64,000 nt of DNA from Cognataquiflexum gelatinilyticum (GCF_024813435.1 NZ_JANAEZ010000005.1:186001-250000); one strand, 5' to 3'; numbered from the stretch's first letter, positions 26,396 through 36,797 are shown. Program-made: numbers and translations. The notes: generated from the letters alone by a model not told the origin.

Positions 26396-28819
26396 ATGTT
26401 AAAGAACCATTTTCTCATAGCCTGGAGAGCCCTAAACAAAAACAGGATGTTTACCATCTTGAATATTTCAGGACTGACAATTGGCATTGCAGGATTTTTT
26501 ATGATTTTATTTTTTATCGTAGATGAAAAAAGTTATGATCGTTTTTATGGTCATTCTGAAAGCATCTATCGGGTGACTTCTCATTGGGGTATAGGAGAAG
26601 GTTCTCAGTATGCCACTGCGCCGCCACCACTTGGCAGGGTTTTGGGTGAAAATTTTCCGGAGGTTGAAGCAGTCACAAGAATATTAAAATGGAATGATTT
26701 TACTGTTCAGCCCGAATCAGGCCCCAATGCGGATCAGATATTTAGAGAAGCATCAGTGTTCTATGCTGAGCCTAATTTCTTCGAAGTTTTTGATTTTGAA
26801 ATCCTGGCGGGAAATCCTAATTCCCTATCAGGTGGTAAAAGTGTCATTCTTACAGAATCAACGGCCAAAAGGTATTTTGGAGACATTACAGCCAGAGAGG
26901 CGGTAGGAAAAAACATACTTATTGGATCCGGATCTACTGATCTCGCCATGGTGGGTGCAGTTATTAAGGATATCCCTGTGCAATCCCACTTTCATTTTGA
27001 TATGCTGGTTCACAACCTCGATATGCACAGGGAAATTTTCCTGATGGACAATTGGATGTGGTCAATCTTACATACTTATGTCAAGATTCCAAATGGAGAA
27101 GTCTTATCAGTTGAAGGAAAACTTGGACAGGTAGTGACGGATCAAATTGTGCCAAGACTATCGGGTGAACAGTCAGGAACTGATTTCTTTTTTGGCCTCC
27201 AGCCTGTCCAAGATATCCACCTCACTTCTCATTTGCTCAGGGAGCATGAAGCCAATAGCTACCAAAGCTATGTAAACATTTTCTCAATTGTAGCGGGAAT
27301 CATTTTGCTTTTGGCAAGTATCAATTTTATGAATTTGTCCACTGCCAAAGGCGCTAGAAGATCTATGGAGGTAGGGGTTAGGAAAGTGATGGGTTCAAGT
27401 AAATTTCAATTGGTTGGTCAATTTTTGACTGAGGCGTTTGTCCTGGTAGTGGTCAGTACTTTCTTTGCAATGGTTTTGGTAGAGCTGCTCAATGGTACTT
27501 TCAACCAGATCAGCGGTAAACAGATTCAGTTTAATATTTTTCAGTTTTCATGGATTTGGGGAGTAGCTCCTATCCTTATTATCCTTCTTACTTTGATGGC
27601 AGGGTTTTATCCGGCATTTTATCTTTCATCTTTCAAGCCTCTCAAGGTCATCAAAGGAGTACAGATGCAGGGAAAAAATACCATCGGTTTAAGAAGTGGA
27701 TTGGTCGTTTTTCAGTTTAGCATATCATTGATATTGATTATTTGCGCATTGGTAGTACAGCGGCAACTCAGTTTTATCCAAAATACAAATGTGGGATTTG
27801 ACAGAGAGCAGCTGCTTATCATCCACAATGACGGTGAAATCAAAAACGAAGAAAGGGAAGATTTCAAAAGAAGATTTGCTTCAAGTTCATCGGTCAGTTC
27901 ACTCAGTTTTTCTACAGGCATTCCGCTTCCAGGAAATTTCCAAATGAGGAATTTTAATCTTCCCCAAATCATAACCGACAATGGCATGAATTGGTATGAG
28001 GCTGATCATGAATTTGTATCTACTTTGAACATGGAAATCGTTGAAGGACGAAATTTCACTGACATCGCCGGATCTGATAAGTATAAAGTTTTGATCAATG
28101 AAAAAGCTGCAAAAGTGTTGGGAATCAGTGACAAAGCAATTGGACAAAAGATCATCAAAAACCGTGGAGATGAAGATGAAGCGGAATTGGAAGTGGTAGG
28201 CATATTGAAAGACTTTAATTTTGAATCTCTCAGGCAGGAAATCAAACCATTGGTGATCGAATATATGGATGATTATTTTCTGCGGGACTACATCACTGTT
28301 AGGCTTAATACGGGAAATTTTGAAGATGGCATTGCTGAGTTGCAAAAAAACTGGAAGCTGTTTGAACCAAGAGTTCCCATGAATTACTCTTTTCTTGACG
28401 CTGATTTTCAGGCTGTTTACCAATCTGAATTGCAGATGGGTAAGCTGATGAATGCGCTGACTGTCATGTCCATATTCATTGCATTTTTGGGATTGTTTGG
28501 ATTGACAGCATATTCCGTACAGCAGCGCGCAAAAGAAATCGGAATCAGGAAAGTTTTTGGGGCAGGGGAGTCTGAAATTTTTCTGCTTTTGTCCTCTGGA
28601 TATATGAAGTTGATTTTGATAGCGTGTTTGATTGCCATTCCAATGGCTTATTTTCTGGTTTCGACCTGGCTGGATGACTTTGCGTTTAGAATTCCATTTG
28701 AGCTTTGGGTTTTTGCGACTGCCGGTCTGGGATGTTTTGTATTGGCAATCTTTACTGTGGCGATCCAGTCCTATAAAAGCATCGGTACCAATCCTATCAG
28801 CATCTTAAAAAGTGAATAA
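26396..28819 (+). CDS. FtsX/MacB-like ABC permease 2
   Basis: 807 aa. TM1 about 20-42; TM2 near 293; coupling motif MEVGVRKVMGSS near 324; TM5 near 435; KDFNFESL near 605; second coupling motif KEIGIRKVFGAG near 712; C-terminus NPISILKSE. The first coupling motif has MEVG in place of the usual KE(I/V)G, shared with permease 8. Only 7 bp separate it from permease 1, so the two are certainly cotranscribed. Confidence 0.95.
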   Translation: MLKNHFLIAWRALNKNRMFTILNISGLTIGIAGFFMILFFIVDEKSYDRFYGHSESIYRVTSHWGIGEGSQYATAPPPLGRVLGENFPEVEAVTRILKWNDFTVQPESGPNADQIFREASVFYAEPNFFEVFDFEILAGNPNSLSGGKSVILTESTAKRYFGDITAREAVGKNILIGSGSTDLAMVGAVIKDIPVQSHFHFDMLVHNLDMHREIFLMDNWMWSILHTYVKIPNGEVLSVEGKLGQVVTDQIVPRLSGEQSGTDFFFGLQPVQDIHLTSHLLREHEANSYQSYVNIFSIVAGIILLLASINFMNLSTAKGARRSMEVGVRKVMGSSKFQLVGQFLTEAFVLVVVSTFFAMVLVELLNGTFNQISGKQIQFNIFQFSWIWGVAPILIILLTLMAGFYPAFYLSSFKPLKVIKGVQMQGKNTIGLRSGLVVFQFSISLILIICALVVQRQLSFIQNTNVGFDREQLLIIHNDGEIKNEEREDFKRRFASSSSVSSLSFSTGIPLPGNFQMRNFNLPQIITDNGMNWYEADHEFVSTLNMEIVEGRNFTDIAGSDKYKVLINEKAAKVLGISDKAIGQKIIKNRGDEDEAELEVVGILKDFNFESLRQEIKPLVIEYMDDYFLRDYITVRLNTGNFEDGIAELQKNWKLFEPRVPMNYSFLDADFQAVYQSELQMGKLMNALTVMSIFIAFLGLFGLTAYSVQQRAKEIGIRKVFGAGESEIFLLLSSGYMKLILIACLIAIPMAYFLVSTWLDDFAFRIPFELWVFATAGLGCFVLAIFTVAIQSYKSIGTNPISILKSE

Positions 28820-28888
28820 TCCTGAATTTCGGGATAGATTAAATTAAAAATACAATTAAAAGATAACCAACTTAAACCTCATTTATCA

Positions 28889-31258
28889 ATGTTTGCCAAC
28901 TACCTCAAGATCGCAATTAGGGGCTTTGCTAAGCATAAGCTTACTTTCTTTATCAACCTTTTTGGCTTGGCCCTTGGCCTTTGGGCTGCCATTCTGATCG
29001 GCCTTTGGGTCAAAAGTGAATTGAATATGAACCGTCACTTTACTGAGATTGATCAGGTGTATCGAATCATGGAGCATCAAAAGTACGGGGCTGATATTTT
29101 TACGACTACTTCCACGCCGGGAATATTGGCTGATGAACTGAAGAATGTCTTCCCGGAGGTAGAAAAAGCAGCTACATTTTCATGGCATGAAGAAAAACTA
29201 TTTGCAAAAGAGGATACAAAAATCAAACTGAACGGGTTCTTTGCGGGAGAAGATTACCTCCATATTCTGCAATATGACCTCCTCCATGGAAATAGGGAAA
29301 CGGCCCTCGCCGAAAAGACCCATATCGTTTTGACCAAAGAAGCAGCCATTAAATTATTTGGTAAAACAGATGTTATCGGTGAAACACTCTTGCTCAAAGA
29401 ATCAGAAGGTGAAACCCCTTTTGTAGTTCAGGGAGTATTGGAATCTATACCCAATACCAGCAGCACTACTTTGGAATATTTGCTTCCTTTTAAGTTTATG
29501 TCCGAAAAACCATATAATTCCTGGCTGAAAGAATGGGGAAATAATGGCCCGAGTACCATTGTCCGGTTGAATAAACAAACAGATTGGCAGGCGTTTTCTG
29601 CAAAACTTGAAAATTTTATACTAGAAAGAAACGAAGGCAGTAATGTCAAACTTTTTGCCTATCCCCAAAAAGAACTTTATCTCCATGGAGAATTCAAGGA
29701 CGGAATTCAGCAGGGCGGCAGAATTGAATATGTTAAGTTATTTGCTTTGATAGGATTGTTTGTGTTGCTGATTGCATGTATCAATTTCATGAATCTATCC
29801 ACCGCAAAATCCCAAAAAAGAGCCAAAGAAGTAGGAGTAAGAAAAGTGGTGGGTGCCGAAAAGGGTGCTTTAGTCAAGCAGTTTTTGAGTGAGTCACTTT
29901 TGATTACATTCTTTGCTTCCATTTTGGCTCTGTTACTCGTACAGCTGACTTTGCCGGTGTTCAATGACCTTACAGGTAAAACGATGCAAATACCTTACGA
30001 TGACTCCAATTTTTGGATACAATATCTTGGTGTGTTGTTATTTACAGGCTTGGTTGCCGGCAGCTATCCGGCATTTTACCTTTCGGCCACCAAGGTGGTT
30101 TCTGTTTTCAGAAGTCATACCAAATCCGGCAAGGGAGTTGCGATTGCCAGAAAGGGTTTGGTTTTGTTCCAGTTTATTCTCGCTACCATCTTGATTGTAG
30201 CCACTGTGGTTGTCTACCAGCAGATAAATTTCGCCTTGAATCAAGACCTGGGATATGACAAAGAACAACTTCTGGTCATCCCATTGGAAGGCAATCTTCA
30301 AGAAAATTATGATGCTTTTAAAAATAGGTTGAAGCAAAACCCGGATATCAAATCTGTTTCAAAATCCAACCATTCATTGTTGGGAAGAAACTCAAATACG
30401 GGAGGAGTGAATTGGGAAGGAAAGGATCCTGAATTCAATGCCTTGTTTGAAATCATGCGGGTGGATTATGACTTTCTGGAAACTACCGGCATGAAACTGA
30501 TCCACGGTGAAGATTTTAATCCGGCAAAAGGTGCTGATTCTGTCCAGGGAGCAATTATTAATAGAAGGGCTTATGAATTGATCACTAATGATAATCCTGA
30601 GGCTGTTTCATTTAACATGTGGGGAGAGGAACGGACAATCACAGGAGTGGTGGAAGATTTCCATTTTCAGAGTTTCCATCAAAACATGGAACCGGTTGTG
30701 ATATTATTGGACCGGGAATTTGGTTCTAATGGCTTTGTAAGATTGAATACTGCAGATATTCAAACGACCATTGCTTCCATCAAAGCACTTTCTGAAGAAT
30801 TGAACCCTGATTTTCCTTTTCAATATACCTTTATGGATGAAAATTATGCCAATATGTATAATGAAGACGTAAGAATCAGGGACTTGGCCAAGTACTTCAG
30901 TATCCTGAAGATACTGATCTCATGTCTTGGATTATTTGGCTTATCAGCCCATGTGGCAGAGCAAAAAACAAAAGAAATAGGAATCCGCAAAGTGTTGGGC
31001 GCATCTACAGCTTCCATTTTAAATGTCATCAACAGGGAATTTATCATGATCGTAGCGGTATCCATCTTGATAGGATCGGCGGTTGGATATTGGTTGATGC
31101 AGGATTGGTTGTCAGGATATGCTTATAAGATCGATTTCGAATGGTGGTTTATTCCAATGGCAGCTGGTGTTATATTATCCATTGCATACTTGACAGTCAC
31201 CATGCAGGCACTCAAAGCAGCACAAATAAATCCAGCAAATACGCTTAAAAGTGAGTGA
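28889..31258 (+). CDS. FtsX/MacB-like ABC permease 3, last gene of the adaptor-ATPase cluster
   Basis: 789 aa. It starts MFANYLKIAIRGFAKHKL, very like permease 1. TM2 near 281; KEVGVRKVVGAE near 313; TM5 near 423; EDFHFQSF near 589; KEIGIRKVLGAS near 694; end NPANTLKSE. It is separated from permease 2 by 69 bp with no promoter I can see, and closed by a strong terminator at 31279. Confidence 0.95.
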   Translation: MFANYLKIAIRGFAKHKLTFFINLFGLALGLWAAILIGLWVKSELNMNRHFTEIDQVYRIMEHQKYGADIFTTTSTPGILADELKNVFPEVEKAATFSWHEEKLFAKEDTKIKLNGFFAGEDYLHILQYDLLHGNRETALAEKTHIVLTKEAAIKLFGKTDVIGETLLLKESEGETPFVVQGVLESIPNTSSTTLEYLLPFKFMSEKPYNSWLKEWGNNGPSTIVRLNKQTDWQAFSAKLENFILERNEGSNVKLFAYPQKELYLHGEFKDGIQQGGRIEYVKLFALIGLFVLLIACINFMNLSTAKSQKRAKEVGVRKVVGAEKGALVKQFLSESLLITFFASILALLLVQLTLPVFNDLTGKTMQIPYDDSNFWIQYLGVLLFTGLVAGSYPAFYLSATKVVSVFRSHTKSGKGVAIARKGLVLFQFILATILIVATVVVYQQINFALNQDLGYDKEQLLVIPLEGNLQENYDAFKNRLKQNPDIKSVSKSNHSLLGRNSNTGGVNWEGKDPEFNALFEIMRVDYDFLETTGMKLIHGEDFNPAKGADSVQGAIINRRAYELITNDNPEAVSFNMWGEERTITGVVEDFHFQSFHQNMEPVVILLDREFGSNGFVRLNTADIQTTIASIKALSEELNPDFPFQYTFMDENYANMYNEDVRIRDLAKYFSILKILISCLGLFGLSAHVAEQKTKEIGIRKVLGASTASILNVINREFIMIVAVSILIGSAVGYWLMQDWLSGYAYKIDFEWWFIPMAAGVILSIAYLTVTMQALKAAQINPANTLKSE

Positions 31259-31278
31259 TAAATATTATCCTCTTTTTA

Positions 31279-31308
31279 ACCCGAAGTATTTTACACTTCG
31301 GGTTTTTT
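31279..31308 (+). terminator. Intrinsic terminator after permease 3, overlapping the end of the DoxX-like gene
   Basis: Perfect arms AACCCGAAGT (31279-31288) and ACTTCGGGTT (31294-31303), then T residues on the plus strand. The right arm is also the last codons and stop region of the convergent gene. There is no T tract in the minus direction, so it serves the plus-strand operon. Confidence 0.85.
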
Positions 31309-31914
31309 GTTTTTTGATAATTTCAATCCAAAAACCAATCCCCCTAATCCGATTAATGCACAGATTCCGAACCAGAATATGGGATCATACCTGTCTGTAA
31401 AAAGCCTATATCCGGCAGTAAAAAGGAATAACACCAAGCCTGTGATCTCCCAAGACTTTTGGTCTTCGAGCCTGTTAGGCCTGTCTGGTATCGCAGGAAG
31501 ATCTATTAACGTCCTCAATTCATTCCAATGCCATACCAATAGAACAAGATTGGCAAAAAGCATCATGCCGGTAATGACGGGGGTGTAATTGAAATCCATT
31601 GAAATAGTGATCACAAAGACATTCAGGATAATAGGTAAATTGATCACTGCACCCAATTTGGCATAGCGCTGTGTCATCAATAGCAATCCAGCTATCAATT
31701 GTCCCCATCCTAAAAATTGCCAATAAATACCTGTCCGATACATTGTTTCAAAAAAATGAAAAGCAGTTCCAAAAGCTTCATTTTCACCGCTTTCAGTCGT
31801 AAATCTTAATCCTTTGATTTTGATCAGACTGGCAAATACAAATCCGCCTCCCAATAAATATCTGGTATAAATAATGACGAGTTGTGCCAAAAAATTATCC
31901 TTGATTTGCTGCAT
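31291..31914 (-). CDS. DoxX-like polytopic membrane protein
   Basis: 207 aa from ATG 31914 (MQQIKDNFLAQLVIIYTRYL). A longer in-frame form needs a TTG at 31950. There are five or six hydrophobic helices. The first (YLLGGGFVFASLIKIKGLRF) and the GWGQLIAGLLLMTQRYAKLGA segment fit the DoxX/SURF4-like family of quinone- or redox-associated membrane proteins. The family match is by pattern and is moderate. It is divergent from the carboxylesterase gene, with a perfect palindrome between them. Confidence 0.65.
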   Translation of the reverse strand: MQQIKDNFLAQLVIIYTRYLLGGGFVFASLIKIKGLRFTTESGENEAFGTAFHFFETMYRTGIYWQFLGWGQLIAGLLLMTQRYAKLGAVINLPIILNVFVITISMDFNYTPVITGMMLFANLVLLVWHWNELRTLIDLPAIPDRPNRLEDQKSWEITGLVLFLFTAGYRLFTDRYDPIFWFGICALIGLGGLVFGLKLSKNKKPEV

Positions 31915-32004
31915 GTTTTGTTTCAATTGGGTTTGGAATGAAAAGGACAAAGTATCGATAGAATATGATGATTTGGATAGTCAAATGTTACATTTCAATC
32001 CGAA

Positions 32005-32025
32005 ATTAAACTTTCAAAGTTTAAT
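32005..32025. promoter_or_regulatory. Perfect 21-bp palindrome between the divergent DoxX-like and carboxylesterase genes
   Basis: Arms ATTAAACTTT and AAAGTTTAAT flank a single C. The location in the 263-bp divergent region suggests a repressor operator. No regulator for it is encoded nearby. Confidence 0.45.
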
Positions 32026-32177
32026 CTTTCATCCTTAAAATGAATTTTTCTTGGATTATAATTTTTATAAAATCCCGTTTTAAATGACCTGATAGGTGAA
32101 AAGTGATGAATGGTTAGGAAATGAATATCTATTTACACAATTTGAGACAATAGAATAAACTCTTAACCATAAACCTG

Positions 32178-33839
32178 ATGAAGAATAACCGACGTGAATT
32201 TTTACAAAAAATCGGAATTGGTACTGCCGGTATCGCTGCAGTTCCATTTGTAACGAATGCATCAAGCTCCCAAACAGAAAACATGGCTGATGGAGAGCAG
32301 TTTCTACAGATCGGTGATGACATAGCTGTTGCCGAAACCACTTTTGGAAAAATTAGGGGATACAGACTCAATGGCGTATATACGTTTTTGGGTGTGCCAT
32401 ACGGTGCCAATACTGCAGGTAAAAACCGTTTTATGCCTCCCCAAAAATCTGAGAAATGGGAAGGGGTCAAAGATACGATCTGGTGGGGAAATACCGCACC
32501 ACAAATCATGGACAACAGGTACGCCAATGTACATTATTCCTTTGCTGACCATTGGAACTATGATGACCTTAGCGAAGATTGCCTCAAACTCAATGTATGG
32601 ACAAATGCCATAGCGGATGGAAAAAAGCGGCCCGTATTGGTTTGGTTGCATGGAGGTGGATTTACCAATGGTAATGCGATAGAACAAGACGGTTATCATG
32701 GTGAAAATTTTGCCAAGAACGGAGACATGGTTTTTGTATCGATCAACCACCGTCTCGGTCCGATCGGGTTTACAGACCTTTCCAGAGTAGGAGGGGACAA
32801 GTATGCCCATTCTGGGAATGTGAGTATGCTTGATATCATTGCCTCACTACACTGGGTGAGGGACAACATTGCAAACTTTGGTGGAGATCCGGGCAATGTC
32901 ACCATCATGGGTCAGTCGGGTGGCGGCGCCAAAGTGACCGCAACCATGGCGATGCCTGCTTCCAAAGGATTAGTGCATAAAGGTGTGGCTTTGAGCGGAA
33001 GTATGCTGACAGCCAATGATCAGGAATACAGCAGAAAATTAGGGCAATATGTGGTAGAAGCTGCAGGTTTGACCCCTGATTCCATTGACAAACTCCATGA
33101 TATTCCTTGGAGGGAATACCTTACCATCGCATACAAAGCCATGGATAGGATGCGAAAGGAATTTCCTCAGCCAGGTTTCCGTGGTGGTTTTGGGCCAGTG
33201 GCAGATGGTGTCAATATTCCTAAGGGAGAGTTTTTCTCTAACCCAAACAGCCATGATTCAGAAATGCCTTTGATGATCTGTACCACCTTCCACGAATGGA
33301 GCGCAACAAGGGCCAATCCGCAATTGGAAGCAATTGACCTGAACGGCGTCATCGAACAATTGAAACCAAGATTTGGAGACAAAACCGCTGAAATCGTAAA
33401 TGCCTACAATTCAAATTTTCCCGGTAAAAAGCCTGCAGAAATCATGGCTTTGGTAGCCTCCAACCGGCAAGGTGCAGTGGCTACTGGAAATGCCAAATCA
33501 AAACAAAAAGCTCCCGTTTACATGGCTTGGTTTGGTTGGGAACCTAATCTCTACAATGGTAGGATGAGGGCTTTCCATTGCATTGACATCTGCTTTTGGT
33601 TTGACAATACAGACAGGATGTACACCCATACCGGCGGAGGAAAGCGGCCAAAAATGCTCTCGGATAAAATGTCTGCATCCCTTTTGGCTTTTATGAGAAC
33701 AGGAAACCCGAACACCGGAACCTTGCCCAATTGGCCAAAATTCACTCCCGATAAAGGTGAAACAATGGTACTCAATGATACCTGTGAGGTCAAAAATGAT
33801 CCTGACAGGGCAGCGAGGATGACTTTGCCTAAAGCGTAG
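32178..33839 (+). CDS. Type B carboxylesterase, Tat-exported (p-nitrobenzyl esterase-like)
   Basis: 553 aa alpha/beta hydrolase. The N-terminus NNRREFLQKIGIGTAGIAA is a twin-arginine signal, so the protein is likely periplasmic. The oxyanion-hole segment is WLHGGGFTNG near residue 155. The nucleophile elbow is GQSGGG (Ser about 247), a variant of the usual GESAGG. The acid is Glu about 373 in TTFHEWSA, and the catalytic His is about 467 in RAFHCIDICFW. It hydrolyses carboxylic esters; the natural substrate is unknown. It stands alone, with a terminator 29 bp after its stop. Confidence 0.93.
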   Translation: MKNNRREFLQKIGIGTAGIAAVPFVTNASSSQTENMADGEQFLQIGDDIAVAETTFGKIRGYRLNGVYTFLGVPYGANTAGKNRFMPPQKSEKWEGVKDTIWWGNTAPQIMDNRYANVHYSFADHWNYDDLSEDCLKLNVWTNAIADGKKRPVLVWLHGGGFTNGNAIEQDGYHGENFAKNGDMVFVSINHRLGPIGFTDLSRVGGDKYAHSGNVSMLDIIASLHWVRDNIANFGGDPGNVTIMGQSGGGAKVTATMAMPASKGLVHKGVALSGSMLTANDQEYSRKLGQYVVEAAGLTPDSIDKLHDIPWREYLTIAYKAMDRMRKEFPQPGFRGGFGPVADGVNIPKGEFFSNPNSHDSEMPLMICTTFHEWSATRANPQLEAIDLNGVIEQLKPRFGDKTAEIVNAYNSNFPGKKPAEIMALVASNRQGAVATGNAKSKQKAPVYMAWFGWEPNLYNGRMRAFHCIDICFWFDNTDRMYTHTGGGKRPKMLSDKMSASLLAFMRTGNPNTGTLPNWPKFTPDKGETMVLNDTCEVKNDPDRAARMTLPKA

Positions 33840-33868
33840 ATTTTAAGGTTGTTTGCAATAAAACCATC

Positions 33869-33906
33869 AAGACTGTCGGTTCAATTCCGGCAGTCTTTTT
33901 TTATTT
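33869..33906 (+). terminator. Intrinsic terminator after the carboxylesterase
   Basis: Stem AAGACTG/CAGTCTT extended by CGG/CCG across a T-G wobble, then a T run. Confidence 0.85.
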
Positions 33907-33973
33907 TTTCGAAATAGCGATTTCTGGTTTTTCGATTTTTACATTTCTGGGTTTTTTTACTTTCGTCCGTACA

Positions 33974-33989
33974 CGTACAAACCTGTTCG
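33974..33989 (+). promoter_or_regulatory. Candidate NtrC-type enhancer site 2 (CGTACA-N4-TGTTCG)
   Basis: Dyad CGTACA AACC TGTTCG, centred 68.5 bp upstream of the -24 GG at 34050. A partial extra half-site (GTCCGTACA) overlaps its left side. Confidence 0.6.
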
Positions 33990-34048
33990 GATATCAAATT
34001 TTTTAATCATTAAATAGGCCTAATTTCCTCAATTTCAAATCTTTTGAT

Positions 34049-34066
34049 TGGCATGTCAATGGTTAA
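34049..34066 (+). promoter_or_regulatory. Sigma-54-like promoter of permease 4
   Basis: TGGCATG, TCAA, TGGTT. The -24 GG is intact and the -12 element keeps the G but reads GT for GC. The predicted +1 is near 34075, about 80 nt before the ATG at 34155. Confidence 0.5.
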
Positions 34067-34154
34067 GGACCTTATATAAAATTCCAACCAAAAAATTAAA
34101 TAGCCCTTTTTGGGAAATATCCAACTGTCATTTACCATTACAATATATCGACCT

Positions 34155-36605
34155 ATGTGGAAGAACTATCTTAAAATAGGTTTCCGTAACCTGCTTAAAA
34201 ACAAGACTTATACGGCCATCAATTTATTGGGGCTGACAATCGGAGTGGCATCAACGGTGCTGTTATTTTTTTACATCCAACATCAGCTTAGCTTTGATGA
34301 TTTCCATCATTCCAAGGATTCAGTTTACAGAGTATTGTCCACCTATAAAAATGGAGATGAGGTTACCAAATCTTCCGGGATTCCTTTGGCATTGAAACCT
34401 GTAATGGAAGAGAACTTCGGTTCAGAAATGATTTTCACCAATGTGGTTTCCAATAATTTTTTATCAAAAGTGGAAGGTGGGGAAGGATTCAACCAATCAG
34501 TGATGATGGTTAGTCCGGCTTTTTTTGAGATGTTTTCATTTAAAATGCGTAATGGAAGTTATCCCAAATCCTCAGAAATGCGGGCTGACATTGTTTTGTC
34601 AGAAAGCACTTCCAAAAAATATTTTGGGAATGAAGATCCGGTTGGAAAGAACCTTTTGATCCGACTTGCAAATGACTTCGTCAGCTTCAATGTAGCAGGA
34701 GTAATTGAGGATGCTCCAGCAAATTCCAGCTTGACTTATGAATTGCTGATGTTGGATACCAATGCTGATATTTTGTATACAGCAGAACAAAGGGAACATT
34801 GGTATATGGTGTTTGGTGATGGCTATATCATGGTGAAGGAACCTGCCCAAGGTAAAATCTTTGAAGAAGCTATGCAGGCTTATATCAAGAGGCTGTTTAC
34901 TGACAGAGAAGATCCGATTGATTATACTTTTTCACTTCAGCCACTGAGCGACATTCATATGAATACCGATATTCCTGAAGGAACAGCATCGGTTTTGAAT
35001 CCAAGGATTCTATGGATTTTGGGAGCAATAGGATTATTGATCATTTTGATCGCCTGTATCAATTTTACTACGATGGCGATCGGCAATTCTGCAGGACGTG
35101 CCAAAGAAGTGGGAGTGAGGAAGTCAATGGGTGCAGGAAGCGGACAGCTTTTTGGTCAGTTTATGGCTGAATCCGTTCTGATCACTTTTGCTTCTTTGGG
35201 CTTGGGAATTTTGTTGGCAATATTCTTCCTGCCAACTTTCAATAAGTTGATGGATACAGGTTTGGCCATATCATTTTTACCGGTACGGGTCTTTATCATT
35301 TTGGGTCTAGGAGTTTTCATATCCTTGTTGGCAGGCTTTTATCCTGCTGTTTTCCTCACTTCATTCAAACCGGTAGAAGTATTGAAATCAAATATGAGCC
35401 TAAAGTTTGGCAAACAGGGTCTCCGATTGACATTGCTTGGGTTTCAGTTTTTCATTTCTATTTTTCTGATTACATGCACTTTAGTGATGTATAGGCAAAT
35501 GAAAACCATAGAAAATCATGAGCTGGGAATTAACCATACCGCCATTCTTCAGATCAATGTGCCTCCTCCTGCATCCCAAGGTTTGGGGGATTTTATCAAT
35601 AAAGGATTTGAATATGGGCAGGTTTTCAAGAATGAAGTACAAAAGATGTCTGAAGTTGAAAAAGTGGCAATGGCCACTTCCATGTATGGGGACAATGCTT
35701 GGTTCAGTGCAGGATTTGATACACCGGAGGACAAAAACATTGAGTTCAGGATCAATATTGTAGATGAAAATTTTGCTGATATTTTCGGACTGGATTTTAT
35801 CGAAGGTAGAAATTTCATGGCTAGTATCCCTTCGGACCGAACAGGAGGATTTATATTGAATGAATCGATGAGGACGGCTTTAGGATGGGATTCTGTTTTT
35901 GGCAATTCCTTGGAAAGCAAAAGAGGATTTCCTGAAAACAGGGCAATTGGCTTGGTGAAGGATTTTCATTTTGAAAGTTTGTACAGGGAGGTGTCTCCAG
36001 CGATCATGATTTTGTCCCATGATAATTTCTTTCCTGGCTTGCACTCTTTGATGATGAATGAGCAGATGAATCCAAAGATTTTTGTCAAAATACAGTCAAA
36101 AGACATGCCTGCGACTGTTTCCAAAATAAATGGCATTTGGAAAGCGCTCTATGGTTCGGATCCATTTAATTACAGTTTTTTGGACGATACCATAGCCAAC
36201 CAATATACCCAAGATCAAAGCCTCAGAACTTTGGTTTCAATCGCAGCCATTTTGGCCATCATCATTGCCGGATTGGGATTATTCGCCATGGCTTCGCTGA
36301 CCATTGCGAGCAGGATCAAAGAAATAGGTATCCGAAAAGTATTGGGAGCGACGACGATGGAGATTTCCATACTTTTCAACAAGCAATTCCTCAGCATTAC
36401 AGTCATTGGGATCGTTTTGGCACTTCCTGTAAGCTATTACATGATGCAGCAGTGGCTCAATGATTTTGCTGTCAAAACGCAGATGAGTATTTGGATTTTC
36501 ATAGTTGCGATTTTCATCGGAATTCTCTTCTCGGTCTTTATAGTAAGTGCACAGACTATCAAGTCTTCATGGTCAAATCCTGTGAAGTCCTTAAAGTCAG
36601 ATTAA
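34155..36605 (+). CDS. FtsX/MacB-like ABC permease 4
   Basis: 816 aa from ATG 34155 (MWKNYLKIGFRNLLKNKT). An upstream in-frame start at 34110 adds 15 residues with no homology to the other permeases. TM2 near 286 (IACINFTTMAIGNS, divergent from the usual INFMNLSTA); KEVGVRKSMGAG near 316; TM5 near 427; KDFHFESL near 602; KEIGIRKVLGAT near 721; end NPVKSLKSD. It has its own candidate enhancer and sigma-54 promoter, so it can be expressed apart from the ATPase operon. Confidence 0.94.
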   Translation: MWKNYLKIGFRNLLKNKTYTAINLLGLTIGVASTVLLFFYIQHQLSFDDFHHSKDSVYRVLSTYKNGDEVTKSSGIPLALKPVMEENFGSEMIFTNVVSNNFLSKVEGGEGFNQSVMMVSPAFFEMFSFKMRNGSYPKSSEMRADIVLSESTSKKYFGNEDPVGKNLLIRLANDFVSFNVAGVIEDAPANSSLTYELLMLDTNADILYTAEQREHWYMVFGDGYIMVKEPAQGKIFEEAMQAYIKRLFTDREDPIDYTFSLQPLSDIHMNTDIPEGTASVLNPRILWILGAIGLLIILIACINFTTMAIGNSAGRAKEVGVRKSMGAGSGQLFGQFMAESVLITFASLGLGILLAIFFLPTFNKLMDTGLAISFLPVRVFIILGLGVFISLLAGFYPAVFLTSFKPVEVLKSNMSLKFGKQGLRLTLLGFQFFISIFLITCTLVMYRQMKTIENHELGINHTAILQINVPPPASQGLGDFINKGFEYGQVFKNEVQKMSEVEKVAMATSMYGDNAWFSAGFDTPEDKNIEFRINIVDENFADIFGLDFIEGRNFMASIPSDRTGGFILNESMRTALGWDSVFGNSLESKRGFPENRAIGLVKDFHFESLYREVSPAIMILSHDNFFPGLHSLMMNEQMNPKIFVKIQSKDMPATVSKINGIWKALYGSDPFNYSFLDDTIANQYTQDQSLRTLVSIAAILAIIIAGLGLFAMASLTIASRIKEIGIRKVLGATTMEISILFNKQFLSITVIGIVLALPVSYYMMQQWLNDFAVKTQMSIWIFIVAIFIGILFSVFIVSAQTIKSSWSNPVKSLKSD

Positions 36606-36700
36606 AAAGCGAGAAGCGAGAGGCAAGAGCCAAGACTATAAAATGGAACAAAGTATTTAGTACCAAGTACCAAGATTCTGACAACCTGATAACCTGACAA

Positions 36701-36797
36701 CGCGAAGCAGACAACAATTACAACAACTACAACCATTAACCAAATAACCCACTAACCCATTAACCCAATAACCATTAACCAATTAACCCCCTCCATC
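36701..36797 (+). repeat. C/A-rich degenerate tandem repeat (ACAACTACAACCATTAACC type) before a small gene
   Basis: Degenerate direct repeats of CCATTAACCAATAACC-like units directly precede the ATG at 36798. The strand is almost free of G. Confidence 0.7.

Noticed and set aside
31279..31308. Bidirectional terminator for permease 3 and the DoxX-like gene
   Set aside because: The T tract is present only on the plus strand; on the minus strand the hairpin is followed by A residues.
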